A DNA stretch of 64,000 nt from CADEDH01 sp965216205 (GCA_965216205.1 OZ244139.1:2294001-2358000), one strand, 5' to 3'. Counted from the stretch's first letter, positions 7,960 to 16,964 are shown. Notes: generated by a model not told the origin, from the sequence alone. A program made the numbers and translations.

Positions 7960-9660
7960 ATGCGACTCCTCAGGCTCGACCTCGCCAATGGGCGTTCCTC
8001 GATCGATTTCCACCCCTTTGTCTCGGTCGCAGCGGACCTGTCGGCAGCCGACCTCGACGAGTTGCTGGAAACGGTTCGGCGGCTGGCCCGCGGCTCGACC
8101 GCTGGCGTTCGTGGGCTGATCCAGAACCAGGGGATCCTCGTCGACCTCGATGGGTACGGCGATGACGACCGGTCGGCCGCGATCACCGGCGCGAACGTGA
8201 TCGTCGAGTGTGATGCCGCCACCGAAGCCGGCATCGCCGAGATCCAGTCGAGGATCGAGCAGACCGCGAGTCGGTTGGAGATCGATGCGGTGGTCGTCGA
8301 GGAGCTCCGGGCCGACCTCGATCCGGCGGCCCAGGCCCGTGTCGCACTTCTCGAGGATCAACTGGGACCGGACGATGAGGCCAGGCTCCTCAACCTCGAC
8401 GCTGCGATCGAACGGATCTCGGCCGCGCTGGCAGCCACGACGGCCCACCCGCCGACGGTGCACGTCGCCACGCCGGAGATCCTCGACCTGCGCCGTCGTT
8501 GGGCGGCGCACAGCGTCCGACGGTCGAACGCGGAGGAGCACTTCGCGGCGCTCATGACGGGCATCGAGTTCGCCGAGCAGCGCGCTGCGGCGGCCCGGCA
8601 TGCCGCCGAGCAGGCCAGGAGGGAGGCCAAGCCGGTCCTGCTCACCAGAACCGAGGAGGCACGGCTGGAGGCGCTGTCGTTCCCCGACCAGGACGAGACC
8701 CGGAAGGGCAAGTGGCGCAAGGTGCTGCGCCCGGAGGAGGAGCAGGAGAAGACCGAGCTCCTCGACCGGGTCGGTGTGGCGAGCTGGACCGCCTACACCG
8801 TGTACCGGGCCGCGCCGACCAGTCCTCCCGAGCGGATCGAGGCGGCGGCTGCCGCTGAGCGGGCCCTGGCCGAGGCCGAGGCGAGGCTGGAGGACGCCAG
8901 GATGAAGCTCGCCCAGGATGAGCTCACCGCAGAGCTCAACGATGCGGAGGACGAGATCCGGGCCGATGCCCGCTCCTACCTGGGGCAGCTGCTACCCGCA
9001 GACGTGGGTGCCGCCCTCGACGACCTGGTCGTGGAGAAGCCCAACCCGCGTTGGCTCGACGCCGTTCGCGCCCTCAACCGGGAGATGCCGTCCATCGCCC
9101 CGCCGAGCGTCCAGTCGGCGACGAGTCCCGTCGAAGCCGAGCTCGGCGCGCCGGAGGCCGAACAGGTCGTCATCGCCGCTGAGCGCTGGCTCGACGCGAA
9201 GCGTCGGGAGCGGGCCAGCATCGACTTCGATCGGCTCCGGTCGGAACTGTCCGACGCTCGGCGTCAGCTCGATCGGCACCGTCGGGTGCTACCTCGCCTC
9301 CAGCGGGCCGAGATCGCGCTGGCCGCGTCGCGCAAGCGCCTCGGCGAGCTACGCGCCCTGGTCGAGGCGTCCGGTGGCCGGAGCGGTGTGGACGCCGTGC
9401 TGGCGGTCGTGGCCCCCGTGGTGGCCCAGATCCAGCTCGAGGCGGGTGGGTCGGTCCCCATCGCCGTCCTCGGACGGTTCGACGCATTCGACGACACCGA
9501 GGTCGGCGAGCTGATGGACGGCCTCCGCCGCCTCGCCGAGAGCGTGCAGGTCATCGTCGTGTCCGACAGCCCATCGCTGCATCGCTGGGCCGAGGAGATC
9601 GGGCTCGAGCGGGCGATGGTCAGTCGACCGAAGTCGGTCGACCGCTCCACCGCCGTCTGA
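7960..9660 (+). CDS. Large coiled-coil protein resembling an SMC/RecN-type ATPase lacking Walker A
   Basis: This 566-aa protein starts at ATG 7960 behind a strong site (GAGGAGG). The opening MRLLRLDLANGRSSIDFHPF looks like the first strand of an SMC/RecF-type ATPase, but no GxxGxGKS/T follows. Residues about 70-420 are helical and rich in Glu, Arg and Ala (for example RAAAARHAAEQARREAKP), consistent with long coiled coils interrupted by a KGKWRKVL segment. Near the end, LGRFDAFDDTEVGELMDGLR then VQVIVVSDSPSLHRWAEEIG resembles the Walker B/D-loop and H-loop region of SMC proteins with the key acidic pair altered. I infer a degenerate SMC-like protein of unknown role. Confidence 0.6.
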   Translation: MRLLRLDLANGRSSIDFHPFVSVAADLSAADLDELLETVRRLARGSTAGVRGLIQNQGILVDLDGYGDDDRSAAITGANVIVECDAATEAGIAEIQSRIEQTASRLEIDAVVVEELRADLDPAAQARVALLEDQLGPDDEARLLNLDAAIERISAALAATTAHPPTVHVATPEILDLRRRWAAHSVRRSNAEEHFAALMTGIEFAEQRAAAARHAAEQARREAKPVLLTRTEEARLEALSFPDQDETRKGKWRKVLRPEEEQEKTELLDRVGVASWTAYTVYRAAPTSPPERIEAAAAAERALAEAEARLEDARMKLAQDELTAELNDAEDEIRADARSYLGQLLPADVGAALDDLVVEKPNPRWLDAVRALNREMPSIAPPSVQSATSPVEAELGAPEAEQVVIAAERWLDAKRRERASIDFDRLRSELSDARRQLDRHRRVLPRLQRAEIALAASRKRLGELRALVEASGGRSGVDAVLAVVAPVVAQIQLEAGGSVPIAVLGRFDAFDDTEVGELMDGLRRLAESVQVIVVSDSPSLHRWAEEIGLERAMVSRPKSVDRSTAV

Positions 9661-9762
9661 CCGTCGGAGCCGCCCGGCGGCGGTCTCCCCACCCCGTCCG
9701 TCGAACCTATGCTCGTGGCGCCTTCGTCGAACGGCGTGCGTCCGGGCCGAAGGTGAGACGCG

Positions 9763-10782
9763 ATGGGCATCGACAGCACTGGGCGAGGGGTCGGGATCGA
9801 CGTGGGAGGGACGAAGATCCTCGGCATCGTGAGCGACTCGTCGGGCCGGGTGCTGCGACGGCTGATGAGGCCGACCCCCCGCGGTCCCGACGGGGTGCGG
9901 ACCGCCATCGGCGATGTGGTCGAGGCGTTGGTGGAGGAGTCACCGGCCGGGACAACCCCGCCAGGTGACCACGCCGGCGCCTCGCTTCGCGGGGTGGGGG
10001 TGGGCGTCCCGGGCCTGGTCGACCGTTCGGGGATTCTCCACTACGGACCGAACCTGCCGGGCGTGGTCGGCTTCGACATCGGCCGTGACCTCCGCGCCAG
10101 GACCGGCCTCCCGGTCGTCGTGGAGAACGACGCATCGCTGGCTGCGATCGCCGAGCACCGGGTCGGCGCAGCGAGCGGGCACGACCATGCGTTGGTGATC
10201 ACCCAGGGCACCGGTATCGGCGGCGGGATCATCGTCGACGGCGCGCTCCTCCGGGGCGCGAACGGCTTCGCCGGCGAGCCGGGACACATCGTCATCGATC
10301 CGAATGGCCCGGTGTGTGCCTGCGGAACCAGGGGCTGCTGGGAGGCGTTCGCATCCGGTACCGGCCTCGGCAATCTGGCCCGCTCGCTCGTGGCCGATGG
10401 CGGGGGAGCGGGGATCCTCGCCCGGGCCGACGGCGAGCCCGGCCACATCACCGGAGTCCACGTCGCCGATGCGCTCGCAGCCGGCGATCCCGATGCCTCC
10501 GCCCTGCTCGCGGACTTCGCACGGCTCGTCGCCGTCGGACTGGGCGGTCTCATCACCGTCTTCGACCCCAGCATCGTGGTCCTGGGGGGTGGACTCACCG
10601 CGATGAGCCACCGCTTCATCCCCGACGTGCAGGCGCACCTCCGGGACACGGTGCTCGGAGCCGCCCACCGGCCGGAGGTCCCGGTCGTGCCGACCGCATT
10701 GGGAGCCGACGCCGGTGCCATCGGCGGTGCGCTGCTCGCCGTGGCGACCAGCGCTCAGTCGGCCGGACCCCGCAACCCGTAG
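9763..10782 (+). CDS. ROK-family glucokinase-like sugar kinase
   Basis: This 339-aa protein has the ROK layout: an N-terminal phosphate loop GIDVGGTKILGIV, catalytic-site ENDASLAAIAEH, GTGIGGGIIVDG, and the ROK zinc motif GHIVID...CACGTRGCWEAFASG with three Cys and one His. These are features of ATP- or polyphosphate-dependent glucokinases, so glucose phosphorylation in the cytoplasm is likely. A good site (GAAGGTGAG) precedes ATG 9763. It converges on, and overlaps by 28 bases, the TetR gene on the other strand. Confidence 0.85.
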   Translation: MGIDSTGRGVGIDVGGTKILGIVSDSSGRVLRRLMRPTPRGPDGVRTAIGDVVEALVEESPAGTTPPGDHAGASLRGVGVGVPGLVDRSGILHYGPNLPGVVGFDIGRDLRARTGLPVVVENDASLAAIAEHRVGAASGHDHALVITQGTGIGGGIIVDGALLRGANGFAGEPGHIVIDPNGPVCACGTRGCWEAFASGTGLGNLARSLVADGGGAGILARADGEPGHITGVHVADALAAGDPDASALLADFARLVAVGLGGLITVFDPSIVVLGGGLTAMSHRFIPDVQAHLRDTVLGAAHRPEVPVVPTALGADAGAIGGALLAVATSAQSAGPRNP

Positions 10783-11354
10783 AGGCACATCCTGACAGCG
10801 GCCTCGATCACGTCGTCGTCGAGATCGGATGCGCCGGAGATGTACTCCCGCGCCAGCTCGTCGGTGACCCCCCGAATCGCCGTCGCCATCATCGTCGCAT
10901 CACCCGGGGCGATCTGACCGGCGTCGATGGCGGCCTGCACGTGGCGGGCGGTATCGCCGATGGCAACCTGTCGGCCTCGCTCCATGGCCTGGGCGAAGTG
11001 CTCCTCGGTCCAACTGAACAGTGCCAGCCGGAGGATGTCGGGGTTGGCGGCCGACCACGCCAACGACGCCCGGATGCCGAGCTCGAGGCGCTGCAGCGGG
11101 TCGGTCGCGCCGACCATCGCCGCTTCCTGGGTGGCCCGTAGGTCGTACAGGGCGGCCCGCAGTATCTCGAGCAGGAGATCGTCCTTCGACGGGAAGTACC
11201 AGTAGAAGACGCCTTTGCCGACCCCGACGCCATCGACGATCTCCGAAACCGACGTCGGATGGAAACCGTTCTCGGCGAAGCGCCTCGTCGCGAAACGGAT
11301 GAGCTCGTCGCGCCGCTCTCGACCCCTGGTTGTCAAGCGTCGGGCAGTTCCCAT
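10755..11354 (-). CDS. TetR-family transcriptional regulator
   Basis: This 199-aa one-component regulator has the N-terminal TetR helix-turn-helix: RRDELIRFATRRFAENGF, then TSVSEIVDGVGVGKGVFYWY and FPSKDDLLLEIL. The remainder is an all-helical ligand-binding domain of unknown effector. It lies 60 bp downstream of the glycerol kinase gene on the same strand and could control it or a distant target. The palindrome at 12947-12960 is one possible operator (inference). Confidence 0.88.
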   Translation of the reverse strand: MGTARRLTTRGRERRDELIRFATRRFAENGFHPTSVSEIVDGVGVGKGVFYWYFPSKDDLLLEILRAALYDLRATQEAAMVGATDPLQRLELGIRASLAWSAANPDILRLALFSWTEEHFAQAMERGRQVAIGDTARHVQAAIDAGQIAPGDATMMATAIRGVTDELAREYISGASDLDDDVIEAAVRMCLYGLRGPAD

Positions 11355-11414
11355 TCGGATCGAGCGTACGGAGAGCTCGACCGGATGGTCAACAGCGGCG
11401 GGCCGGCGGCGAGC

Positions 11415-12890
11415 TCACGAGGCCCAACCCCGGCTCCGATCGACGGCCGCCAGCCAGCGGCGGTACCGGTCGTCGCCGCCGGTCCGGTCGAGGGTCGGCT
11501 CGAAACGCGCCGCCGATCGCCACGCCGACTGCACGTCGTCGGTGGAGCTCCAGACCCCTTCGGCCAGGCCGGCGAGGTACGCAGCCCCGATCGCCGTGGT
11601 CTCCGTCGACGCCGGTCGGGTGACGGCGACCCCGAGCTGATCGGCCTGGAACTGCAACAGCAGGTCCATCACAGCCGCCCCGCCGTCGACCCGGAGCTCG
11701 GCGAGCTCCTGACCGGACGACGCTGTCATCAGCCCGACGACGTCGCGGGTCTGGTAGGCCATCGCCTCCACCACCGCCCGGGCGAGCTCGGGTCGGCCGG
11801 TCCCGCGGGTCAGTCCGACGAGGGTTCCCCGGGCGTACGGGTCCCACCATGGGCTGCCCAACCCGGCGAACGCTGGCACCAGGAACACGTCGCCCGTGTC
11901 GTCGACCGAGGCGGCCAACGGGCCGATCTCGGCCGCATCCTCGATGATCCCGAGACCGTCGCGCAGCCACTGGATGGCGGCGCCGGTCACGAAGATCGCC
12001 CCCTCGTAGGCGTAGGTCGTGGGGCCGCCGGCGTCGAGTTGCCACGCCACGGTGGTGAGCAGACCGTCTACGGGTTCCGGGCAGGTGGTGCCCACGTTCA
12101 TCAGCACGAAGCTCCCCGTGCCGTAGGTGTTCTTGGTCATGCCGGGCACGAGGCATGCCTGCCCGAACAGCGCGGCCTGTTGATCCCCCGCGACCCCGCT
12201 GATCGGAACCCCCGACCCCAGCGCGGTGGTGTCGGTGGTGACGGCGAATCGCCCGCTGGACGGGCGAACGTCGGGGAGTGTGGTCCTGGGCACGCCGAAC
12301 AGCTCGAGCAACTCTGCCGACCAGTCGCCTCGACCGATGTCGAACAGCATCGTCCGCGAGGCGTTCGACGGCTCGGTCACGTGGGCGTCGCCCCCGGTCA
12401 GCTTGGCGATCAACCACGTGTCGATGGTGCCGAGGGCGAGGGCGTCGTCGGCGACGACCCCGCCCTCGGTCAGGAGCCACTCGAACTTCGAGCCGGTGAA
12501 GTACGGATCCAGCACGAGGCCTGTCTGGGCCCGAACGGTCGGCAGGTGTCCCGCCTCGGCGAGACCATCGCAGCGGGCCGCGGTGCGCCGGTCCTGCCAG
12601 ACGAGCGCCCGATGGCGAGGGGCGAGCGTGCCACGGTCCCACGCTGCCGCCGTCTCCCGCTGGTTCGTGATCCCGATCGCAGCGACCGGCTCATCGAGCA
12701 TCGGCACGATCTCATCGATCACCTCGCAGATCCTGGCCCACATCTCATCGAGGTCGTGCTCCACCCAGCCCGGTTGCGGATAGTGCTGGGTGAACTCGCG
12801 GTAGGTCAGCGCCACCACGTCGCTCGTCTCGGAGATGGCGAGCGCTCGCACGCCCGTGGTGCCTGCATCGAGAGCAAGGAGAAGAGCCAT
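11415..12890 (-). CDS. glpK: Glycerol kinase
   Basis: This 491-aa FGGY-family kinase phosphorylates glycerol to glycerol 3-phosphate with ATP. Evidence: N-terminal LLALDAGTTGVRALAI, glycerol-contact NQRETAAAWDR (about residues 78-88) and GWVEHDLDEMW, the central GVAGDQQAALFGQACLVPGM, and the C-terminal LRVDGGAAVMDLLLQFQADQ. Length matches the family. A strong AGGAGGT lies immediately upstream of ATG 12890, closer than usual. It follows the mtrA-mtrB-lpqB-like genes with an 80-bp gap containing a 14-bp palindrome, so it may have its own promoter. No glpF or glpD is near. Confidence 0.93.
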   Translation of the reverse strand: MALLLALDAGTTGVRALAISETSDVVALTYREFTQHYPQPGWVEHDLDEMWARICEVIDEIVPMLDEPVAAIGITNQRETAAAWDRGTLAPRHRALVWQDRRTAARCDGLAEAGHLPTVRAQTGLVLDPYFTGSKFEWLLTEGGVVADDALALGTIDTWLIAKLTGGDAHVTEPSNASRTMLFDIGRGDWSAELLELFGVPRTTLPDVRPSSGRFAVTTDTTALGSGVPISGVAGDQQAALFGQACLVPGMTKNTYGTGSFVLMNVGTTCPEPVDGLLTTVAWQLDAGGPTTYAYEGAIFVTGAAIQWLRDGLGIIEDAAEIGPLAASVDDTGDVFLVPAFAGLGSPWWDPYARGTLVGLTRGTGRPELARAVVEAMAYQTRDVVGLMTASSGQELAELRVDGGAAVMDLLLQFQADQLGVAVTRPASTETTAIGAAYLAGLAEGVWSSTDDVQSAWRSAARFEPTLDRTGGDDRYRRWLAAVDRSRGWAS

Positions 12891-12946
12891 GACCTCCTGT
12901 GTATCTCACCGTTCGGTCGGCGGGACGGGAGCGCGCCAGGTCTCGC

Positions 12947-12960
12947 CGGGAGCGCTCCCG
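12947..12960. promoter_or_regulatory. 14-bp perfect palindrome between lpqB-like gene and glpK
   Basis: CGGGAGCGCTCCCG is a perfect 14-base inverted repeat with no loop, 57 bases upstream of the glpK start. The absence of a loop and T-run argues against an intrinsic terminator. The form suits a dimeric regulator, and the TetR gene downstream of glpK is a candidate. This is inference only. Confidence 0.35.
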
Positions 12961-12970
12961 AGCGACGGTG

Positions 12971-13657
12971 TCAGCCGTCGTCGCCGGTCGTGGAGGTCCC
13001 CTCGTCGGCGATCGCCTCGGCCGCTGCGATCTCGGCCGCGGTCGCGCAGTCGTTGTAGCTCTCCGGTCCGACGGGTCCCTCGATCGGCCTGAGCTCACCG
13101 CCATCGGGTAGGGCGTTGATCCGACCCTCGTCGTCGAAGATCTCGACGAACCGGATCGTCGTGTCCTCCAGCTCGACGATGCTGCAGACGATCTGGCCGT
13201 AGATCAACGGCAGGTTGTCGGGTCTCTCGAGGGCCGTGTCACGGAGCTCCGTGCCGGCCACCGTGACCCGCAGCACGTCGCCGTCGACCCCGCTGTTCGT
13301 GGGGGCCATCGAGGGGAGCAGGCGGCTCGTGATCGGGTTGTCGACGTGCAGGGCCTGTTCGCTCTCGGTGGGCGGCGTCACCAGGCCGTCGAGGACGTCC
13401 TGGACGGTTGGCCGCTCTTCCTGCGGTCGGCTGACCGCGACCCGCCGACCGTTGCTGTTGATGTACATCAGGACGAGGAGGAAGCTGTCGTCGTCCTCCG
13501 GCTTGGTGGTGGTCGCCGTGGTCGTGGTGGGGTCGAGCAGGTCGGACGGTGCATCGTCGACCGGTCTCGCCGCACCGTCGACGCCGATCGAGCACGCCGC
13601 GGCTGCGAACGACCACGTCAGCAGGCCAACGATGAACCGCACCCGAAGCGGAATCAC
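12971..13657 (-). CDS. GerMN-domain lipoprotein, short LpqB-like partner of MtrAB
   Basis: This 228-aa secreted lipoprotein has a signal peptide (IPLRVRFIVGLLTWSFAAAAC) ending in a lipobox AAAC, then a Ser/Thr/Pro linker and one GerMN/sporulation-type domain (LVLMYINSNGRRVAVSRP, PTVQDVLDGLVTPPTESEQA, LRVTVAGTEL, QIVCSIVELEDT). In actinobacteria LpqB is encoded after mtrA-mtrB and modulates MtrB. Typical LpqB is near 580 aa with a beta-propeller after the GerMN part, which is absent here. Its start overlaps the mtrB stop by 4 bases, supporting a joint function. Confidence 0.82.
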   Translation of the reverse strand: MIPLRVRFIVGLLTWSFAAAACSIGVDGAARPVDDAPSDLLDPTTTTATTTKPEDDDSFLLVLMYINSNGRRVAVSRPQEERPTVQDVLDGLVTPPTESEQALHVDNPITSRLLPSMAPTNSGVDGDVLRVTVAGTELRDTALERPDNLPLIYGQIVCSIVELEDTTIRFVEIFDDEGRINALPDGGELRPIEGPVGPESYNDCATAAEIAAAEAIADEGTSTTGDDG

Positions 13658-15384
13658 TGGGCCATCTCCTCCAGGACGTCCACGTGCTCACCGATCGGGA
13701 GCTGGACCACGAACCTCGCACCCTGCTCACCGTCGACCCTGTCGGTCACCCAGACCTGACCGCCGTGCAGGCGGACGTGCTCGGCCACCAGCGAGAGGCC
13801 GAGACCGAAGCCCGATGCGTTCCCGCGCTTGCCGGCCTCCGCTCGGCCGAACCGCTCGAAGATCCGCTCGCGCTGATGGGCGGGAACCCCCGGCCCGGAG
13901 TCGGCGACGATGATCTGGACGTTGCCGCCGACGACGTCGAACCACACCCCGTCTGCCCCGTTCCCGTACTTCTCGGCGTTGTCGATCAGGTTCGTCATCA
14001 CCTGGGCGAGGCGGCGCTTGTCGGCGGTGATCGACACGAAGCCGTCGTCGTCGTCGTAGCGAAGCTCGAGGTGCGGGCTTCGCGACTGGTAGATCACGTT
14101 CTCGAGGAACTCCGACAAGCGGAACCGGCTGAGCTGGAGCTGGACCGCTCCCGCCTCCATTCGAGACACCTCGAGCAGGTCCTCCACGAGCTGCTGGAAC
14201 CGCCGCAGGTCCTGGCTGAGCAGCTCGACCGCCTGCTGGGCGACCGTCGGGAGCGACTCCTGCCGTCGCTCCAGGATCTCCACCGACGCCGTGAGGGTCA
14301 TCAGCGGCGACCGCAGCTCGTGGGCCACGTCGGACGTGAAGCGTCGCTCGCGCTCGATCCGGTCGCTCACCGCGTCGACCATCTCGTTGAAGGCATCGGT
14401 CAGGACCCGGAGATCGCGGTCGGACGACAGGTCCAGCTTGGTCGAGAAGTCGCCGGCCGCGATCGCGTGCGCCGCCTCCGAGGTCTCGGCCAGAGGTTTC
14501 AGCGCGCCACGGGCCGAGTAGTAGCCGAGACCGGCGCCGGCGACGCTCGCGAGCGCTGCGGTGGCGACGAGGATCAGGCGGAGCGAACCGAGCGTCGCCT
14601 CGAGCTCGTCGAGGCGGAGCACCTCGAAATAGGTGACGTTGACGTCATCGAGGCGGACACCGATGGCGTAGTTGATGTGGACCCCGTCGCTGTACCGGAA
14701 CTGGGCGATCTCCAACTCGGGGCTGTCGGTGACGGTGGCCTCGGTCTCGTCCCGCGGCGTCACCGCCGCGACCAGCTCCTTGGGGATGTCGCGCACCTTG
14801 AGCGTCTGCGAGCGCTCGGTGTCGTCAGGCGCGATGAGCAGGGGAAAGCTGCCGTTCGGGCGGCCGACGCTCTGTACCAGGAGGCTGTAGATGTCGTTCG
14901 CGACCACATCGGGATCGACCTCCTCCTCGTCGGTGGGATCGGTGGTGCTGGTCGAGGTCGACGAGGTTCGCTCGAGAACGACACCGGGTTCGCCGGCCGG
15001 ACTGATCGACGTCGTCGACGCCGGCACTCTCGTAGTCGAGGTCGAGGTCGAGGTCGGCGTTGTCGTGGAGGTCGAGGCGGTGGACGTCGGGGCGGACGCC
15101 ACCCCTTCGCCGGGTGAGCCGCCCGCGTTGCTTCCCGGACCCTCCACGGGATCGGCCTCCGATCCTGCGGTGGCGCTCGATGCCACGCCGAGCAACTGCT
15201 GCTGGATGATGCTCGCATTGCGATAGACCTGCTGGCGGTGCTGCGACTGGGCTTCGGAGAGCAGCCGGCTCTGGGCCAGCATGAATGTCGTGAACGCCAC
15301 CGTCGCCGAGAGGAGGAGCGCACCGAACGCGTAGATGATCGTGACCCGGGCGAGAAGCCCTCGGGGCAGGCGCCGGGTCAGCAT
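13654..15384 (-). CDS. mtrB: Sensor histidine kinase MtrB
   Basis: This 576-aa membrane kinase partners MtrA, a regulator of cell wall and division genes. Order: N-terminal membrane helix (VTIIYAFGALLLSATVAFTT), an extracellular sensor region, a second membrane helix (LRLILVATAALASVAGAGLG), HAMP, the phosphoacceptor box FTSDVAHELRSPLMTLTASV, and a HATPase domain with NLIDNAEKYG, VADSGPGVP and ASGFGLGLSLVAEHVRLHGG. The outer domain contains a 60-residue Ser/Thr-rich low-complexity insert before DEEEVDPDVV. The start lies 1 base after the mtrA stop. Confidence 0.92.
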   Translation of the reverse strand: MLTRRLPRGLLARVTIIYAFGALLLSATVAFTTFMLAQSRLLSEAQSQHRQQVYRNASIIQQQLLGVASSATAGSEADPVEGPGSNAGGSPGEGVASAPTSTASTSTTTPTSTSTSTTRVPASTTSISPAGEPGVVLERTSSTSTSTTDPTDEEEVDPDVVANDIYSLLVQSVGRPNGSFPLLIAPDDTERSQTLKVRDIPKELVAAVTPRDETEATVTDSPELEIAQFRYSDGVHINYAIGVRLDDVNVTYFEVLRLDELEATLGSLRLILVATAALASVAGAGLGYYSARGALKPLAETSEAAHAIAAGDFSTKLDLSSDRDLRVLTDAFNEMVDAVSDRIERERRFTSDVAHELRSPLMTLTASVEILERRQESLPTVAQQAVELLSQDLRRFQQLVEDLLEVSRMEAGAVQLQLSRFRLSEFLENVIYQSRSPHLELRYDDDDGFVSITADKRRLAQVMTNLIDNAEKYGNGADGVWFDVVGGNVQIIVADSGPGVPAHQRERIFERFGRAEAGKRGNASGFGLGLSLVAEHVRLHGGQVWVTDRVDGEQGARFVVQLPIGEHVDVLEEMAQ

Positions 15385-15385
15385 C

Positions 15386-16078
15386 TCACGGTTGGAGCTT
15401 GTAGCCGAGGCCCCTCGACGTCACGACGTAGCGGGGGCTCGCAGGGTCGGCCTCGACCTTGGTGCGGAGACGGCGGACGTGCACGTCGACGAGGCGACCG
15501 TCGCCGAAGTAGTCGTATCCCCACACCCGTTCGAGGAGAACCTCCCGACTGAACACCTTGCCGGGCTGGGAGGCGAGCTCGACCAGCAACTTGAACTCGG
15601 TCTTGGTCAGGTGGAGCTCGTCGCCGTTCTTGAGCACGAGACCCTCGTCGGGGCTGATCTCGAGCTCGCCGACCTTGATCCGCTCCAGGTCGCCCGGCTC
15701 GCTTGCCCGGGCCCGCCGGAGCATCGCCCGTATGCGGGCCGAGAGCTCCTTGGGGGCGAACGGCTTGGTCAGGTAGTCGTCGGCCCCCGCTTCGAGACCG
15801 GCGACCACGTCGTGGGTGTCGGCTCTGGCCGTCACCATGATGATGGGAACGTCGCTCGCCCTGCGGATCGAGCGGCACACCTCGAAGCCGTCGATGCCGG
15901 GGAGCATGATGTCGATCAGGACGACGTCGGCCGGGGTGGCGGTGAACGTGTCGAGCGCCCGCTCGCCCGTCTCGGCCTCGATGACGTCCCAACCCTCCTC
16001 CTCGAGGGCCAGGGTCACCGCCTGGCGGATGCGCTCGTCGTCCTCGACGGTCAGGATTTTCGTTCCCACACAGTGCAT
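15386..16078 (-). CDS. mtrA: Response regulator MtrA (OmpR/PhoB type)
   Basis: This 230-aa regulator has a receiver domain with acidic pocket VEDDE, phosphoacceptor Asp in VVLIDIMLPGIDGFEV, conserved Thr in MVTARAD and Lys in TKPFAPKEL. A winged-helix DNA-binding domain follows (LHLTKTEFKLLVELASQPGK, VWGYDYFGDGRLVDVHVRRL, RGLGYKL). MtrA is the essential actinobacterial regulator of envelope and replication genes. ATG 16078 (MHCVGTKILTVEDD) is chosen because the receiver strand begins six residues later. The open frame extends 21 codons further without support. Confidence 0.93.
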   Translation of the reverse strand: MHCVGTKILTVEDDERIRQAVTLALEEEGWDVIEAETGERALDTFTATPADVVLIDIMLPGIDGFEVCRSIRRASDVPIIMVTARADTHDVVAGLEAGADDYLTKPFAPKELSARIRAMLRRARASEPGDLERIKVGELEISPDEGLVLKNGDELHLTKTEFKLLVELASQPGKVFSREVLLERVWGYDYFGDGRLVDVHVRRLRTKVEADPASPRYVVTSRGLGYKLQP

Positions 16079-16154
16079 GGTGCCCGATTCCCGACCCTTC
16101 TCGGCGTCGCGGTGGAAAGAAAACCGAGCGAACCGATCCACGAACCGATCAGCG

Positions 16155-16964
16155 TCAGGGGCGACCGCCGTCGGCCTGCAGATCGACGAGTGCCTGTCGG
16201 AGCTGGGGGAACAAGGTGGGTGTCGCAGCGAGCACGAATCCCTCGTCGGCGTCGCCGCCCCGCAGGTTGCCGACCGTGGCGCCCGCCTCGGCCGCGATCA
16301 GGGCGCCGGCGGCGAGATCCCATCGGTTCAGGCCGCGCTCGTAGTACGCGTCGACCCGCCCGGCGGCCACCGCGCAGAGGTCGAGCGCGGCAGAGCCGGA
16401 CCGTCGGATGTCGCGGATCCTCGGCAGGAGCAGGCCCAGCAACCGGCCCTGCTCCGCTCGCCGTTCCGGTCGATAGTCGAACCCGGTACCGACCAGCGCC
16501 GTGGCGAGGTCGGTGTGGGAGCGACAGGCGAGCGGCTTCCCATCGCACGAAGCGCCGCCTCCGAGCGTCGCCCGGAACAACTCGTCGGCTTCCGGGTCGT
16601 ACACCACGCCGGCCACCACCCGATCCGCGATTGCCGCCGCGATCGACACCGAGTACGCGCGGATGCCGTAGACATAGTTGGTGGTGCCATCGATCGGGTC
16701 GACGTGCCAGGTCACGTCGCTCGTGCCGGCCCGGACCGTCCCCTCCTCACCCCGTAGCCCGTCCGTCGGCCGGTGGGCGAGGATCTCGGCGGCGATCAAC
16801 TCCTCTGCCGCCCGGTCGGCCTTCGTGACGAGATCGGTGCTCGTCGACTTGGTCGACGGATCCGCCCGCGCCTCCGCCGCCATCGCCTGTGCGAGCCGGC
16901 CGGCCTCCTTCGCGAGTCGCGATGCGAGGTCGGCGAGGGCGGCGGGGGATTCTCCCCCGGTCAT
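16155..16964 (-). CDS. Inositol monophosphatase family phosphatase
   Basis: This 269-aa Mg2+-dependent, lithium-sensitive-type phosphatase has the metal-binding GEEGTV, WHVDPIDGTTNY and the second-half GLNRWDLAAGALIAAEAG. The family dephosphorylates inositol 1-phosphate (needed for phosphatidylinositol and mannosides in actinobacteria), histidinol phosphate, or fructose 1,6-bisphosphate. The exact substrate is undetermined. Its start overlaps the stop of the upstream membrane-protein gene by 4 bases. Confidence 0.88.
   Translation of the reverse strand: MTGGESPAALADLASRLAKEAGRLAQAMAAEARADPSTKSTSTDLVTKADRAAEELIAAEILAHRPTDGLRGEEGTVRAGTSDVTWHVDPIDGTTNYVYGIRAYSVSIAAAIADRVVAGVVYDPEADELFRATLGGGASCDGKPLACRSHTDLATALVGTGFDYRPERRAEQGRLLGLLLPRIRDIRRSGSAALDLCAVAAGRVDAYYERGLNRWDLAAGALIAAEAGATVGNLRGGDADEGFVLAATPTLFPQLRQALVDLQADGGRP

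Noticed and set aside
9661..9700. GC-rich hairpin after the coiled-coil gene as terminator
   Set aside because: The CCGCC/GGCGG pairing is short and no T-run follows; such palindromes are frequent at this GC content.
15386..16141. MtrA starting at 16141
   Set aside because: The extra 21 residues lack conservation and the receiver domain begins right after ATG 16078.
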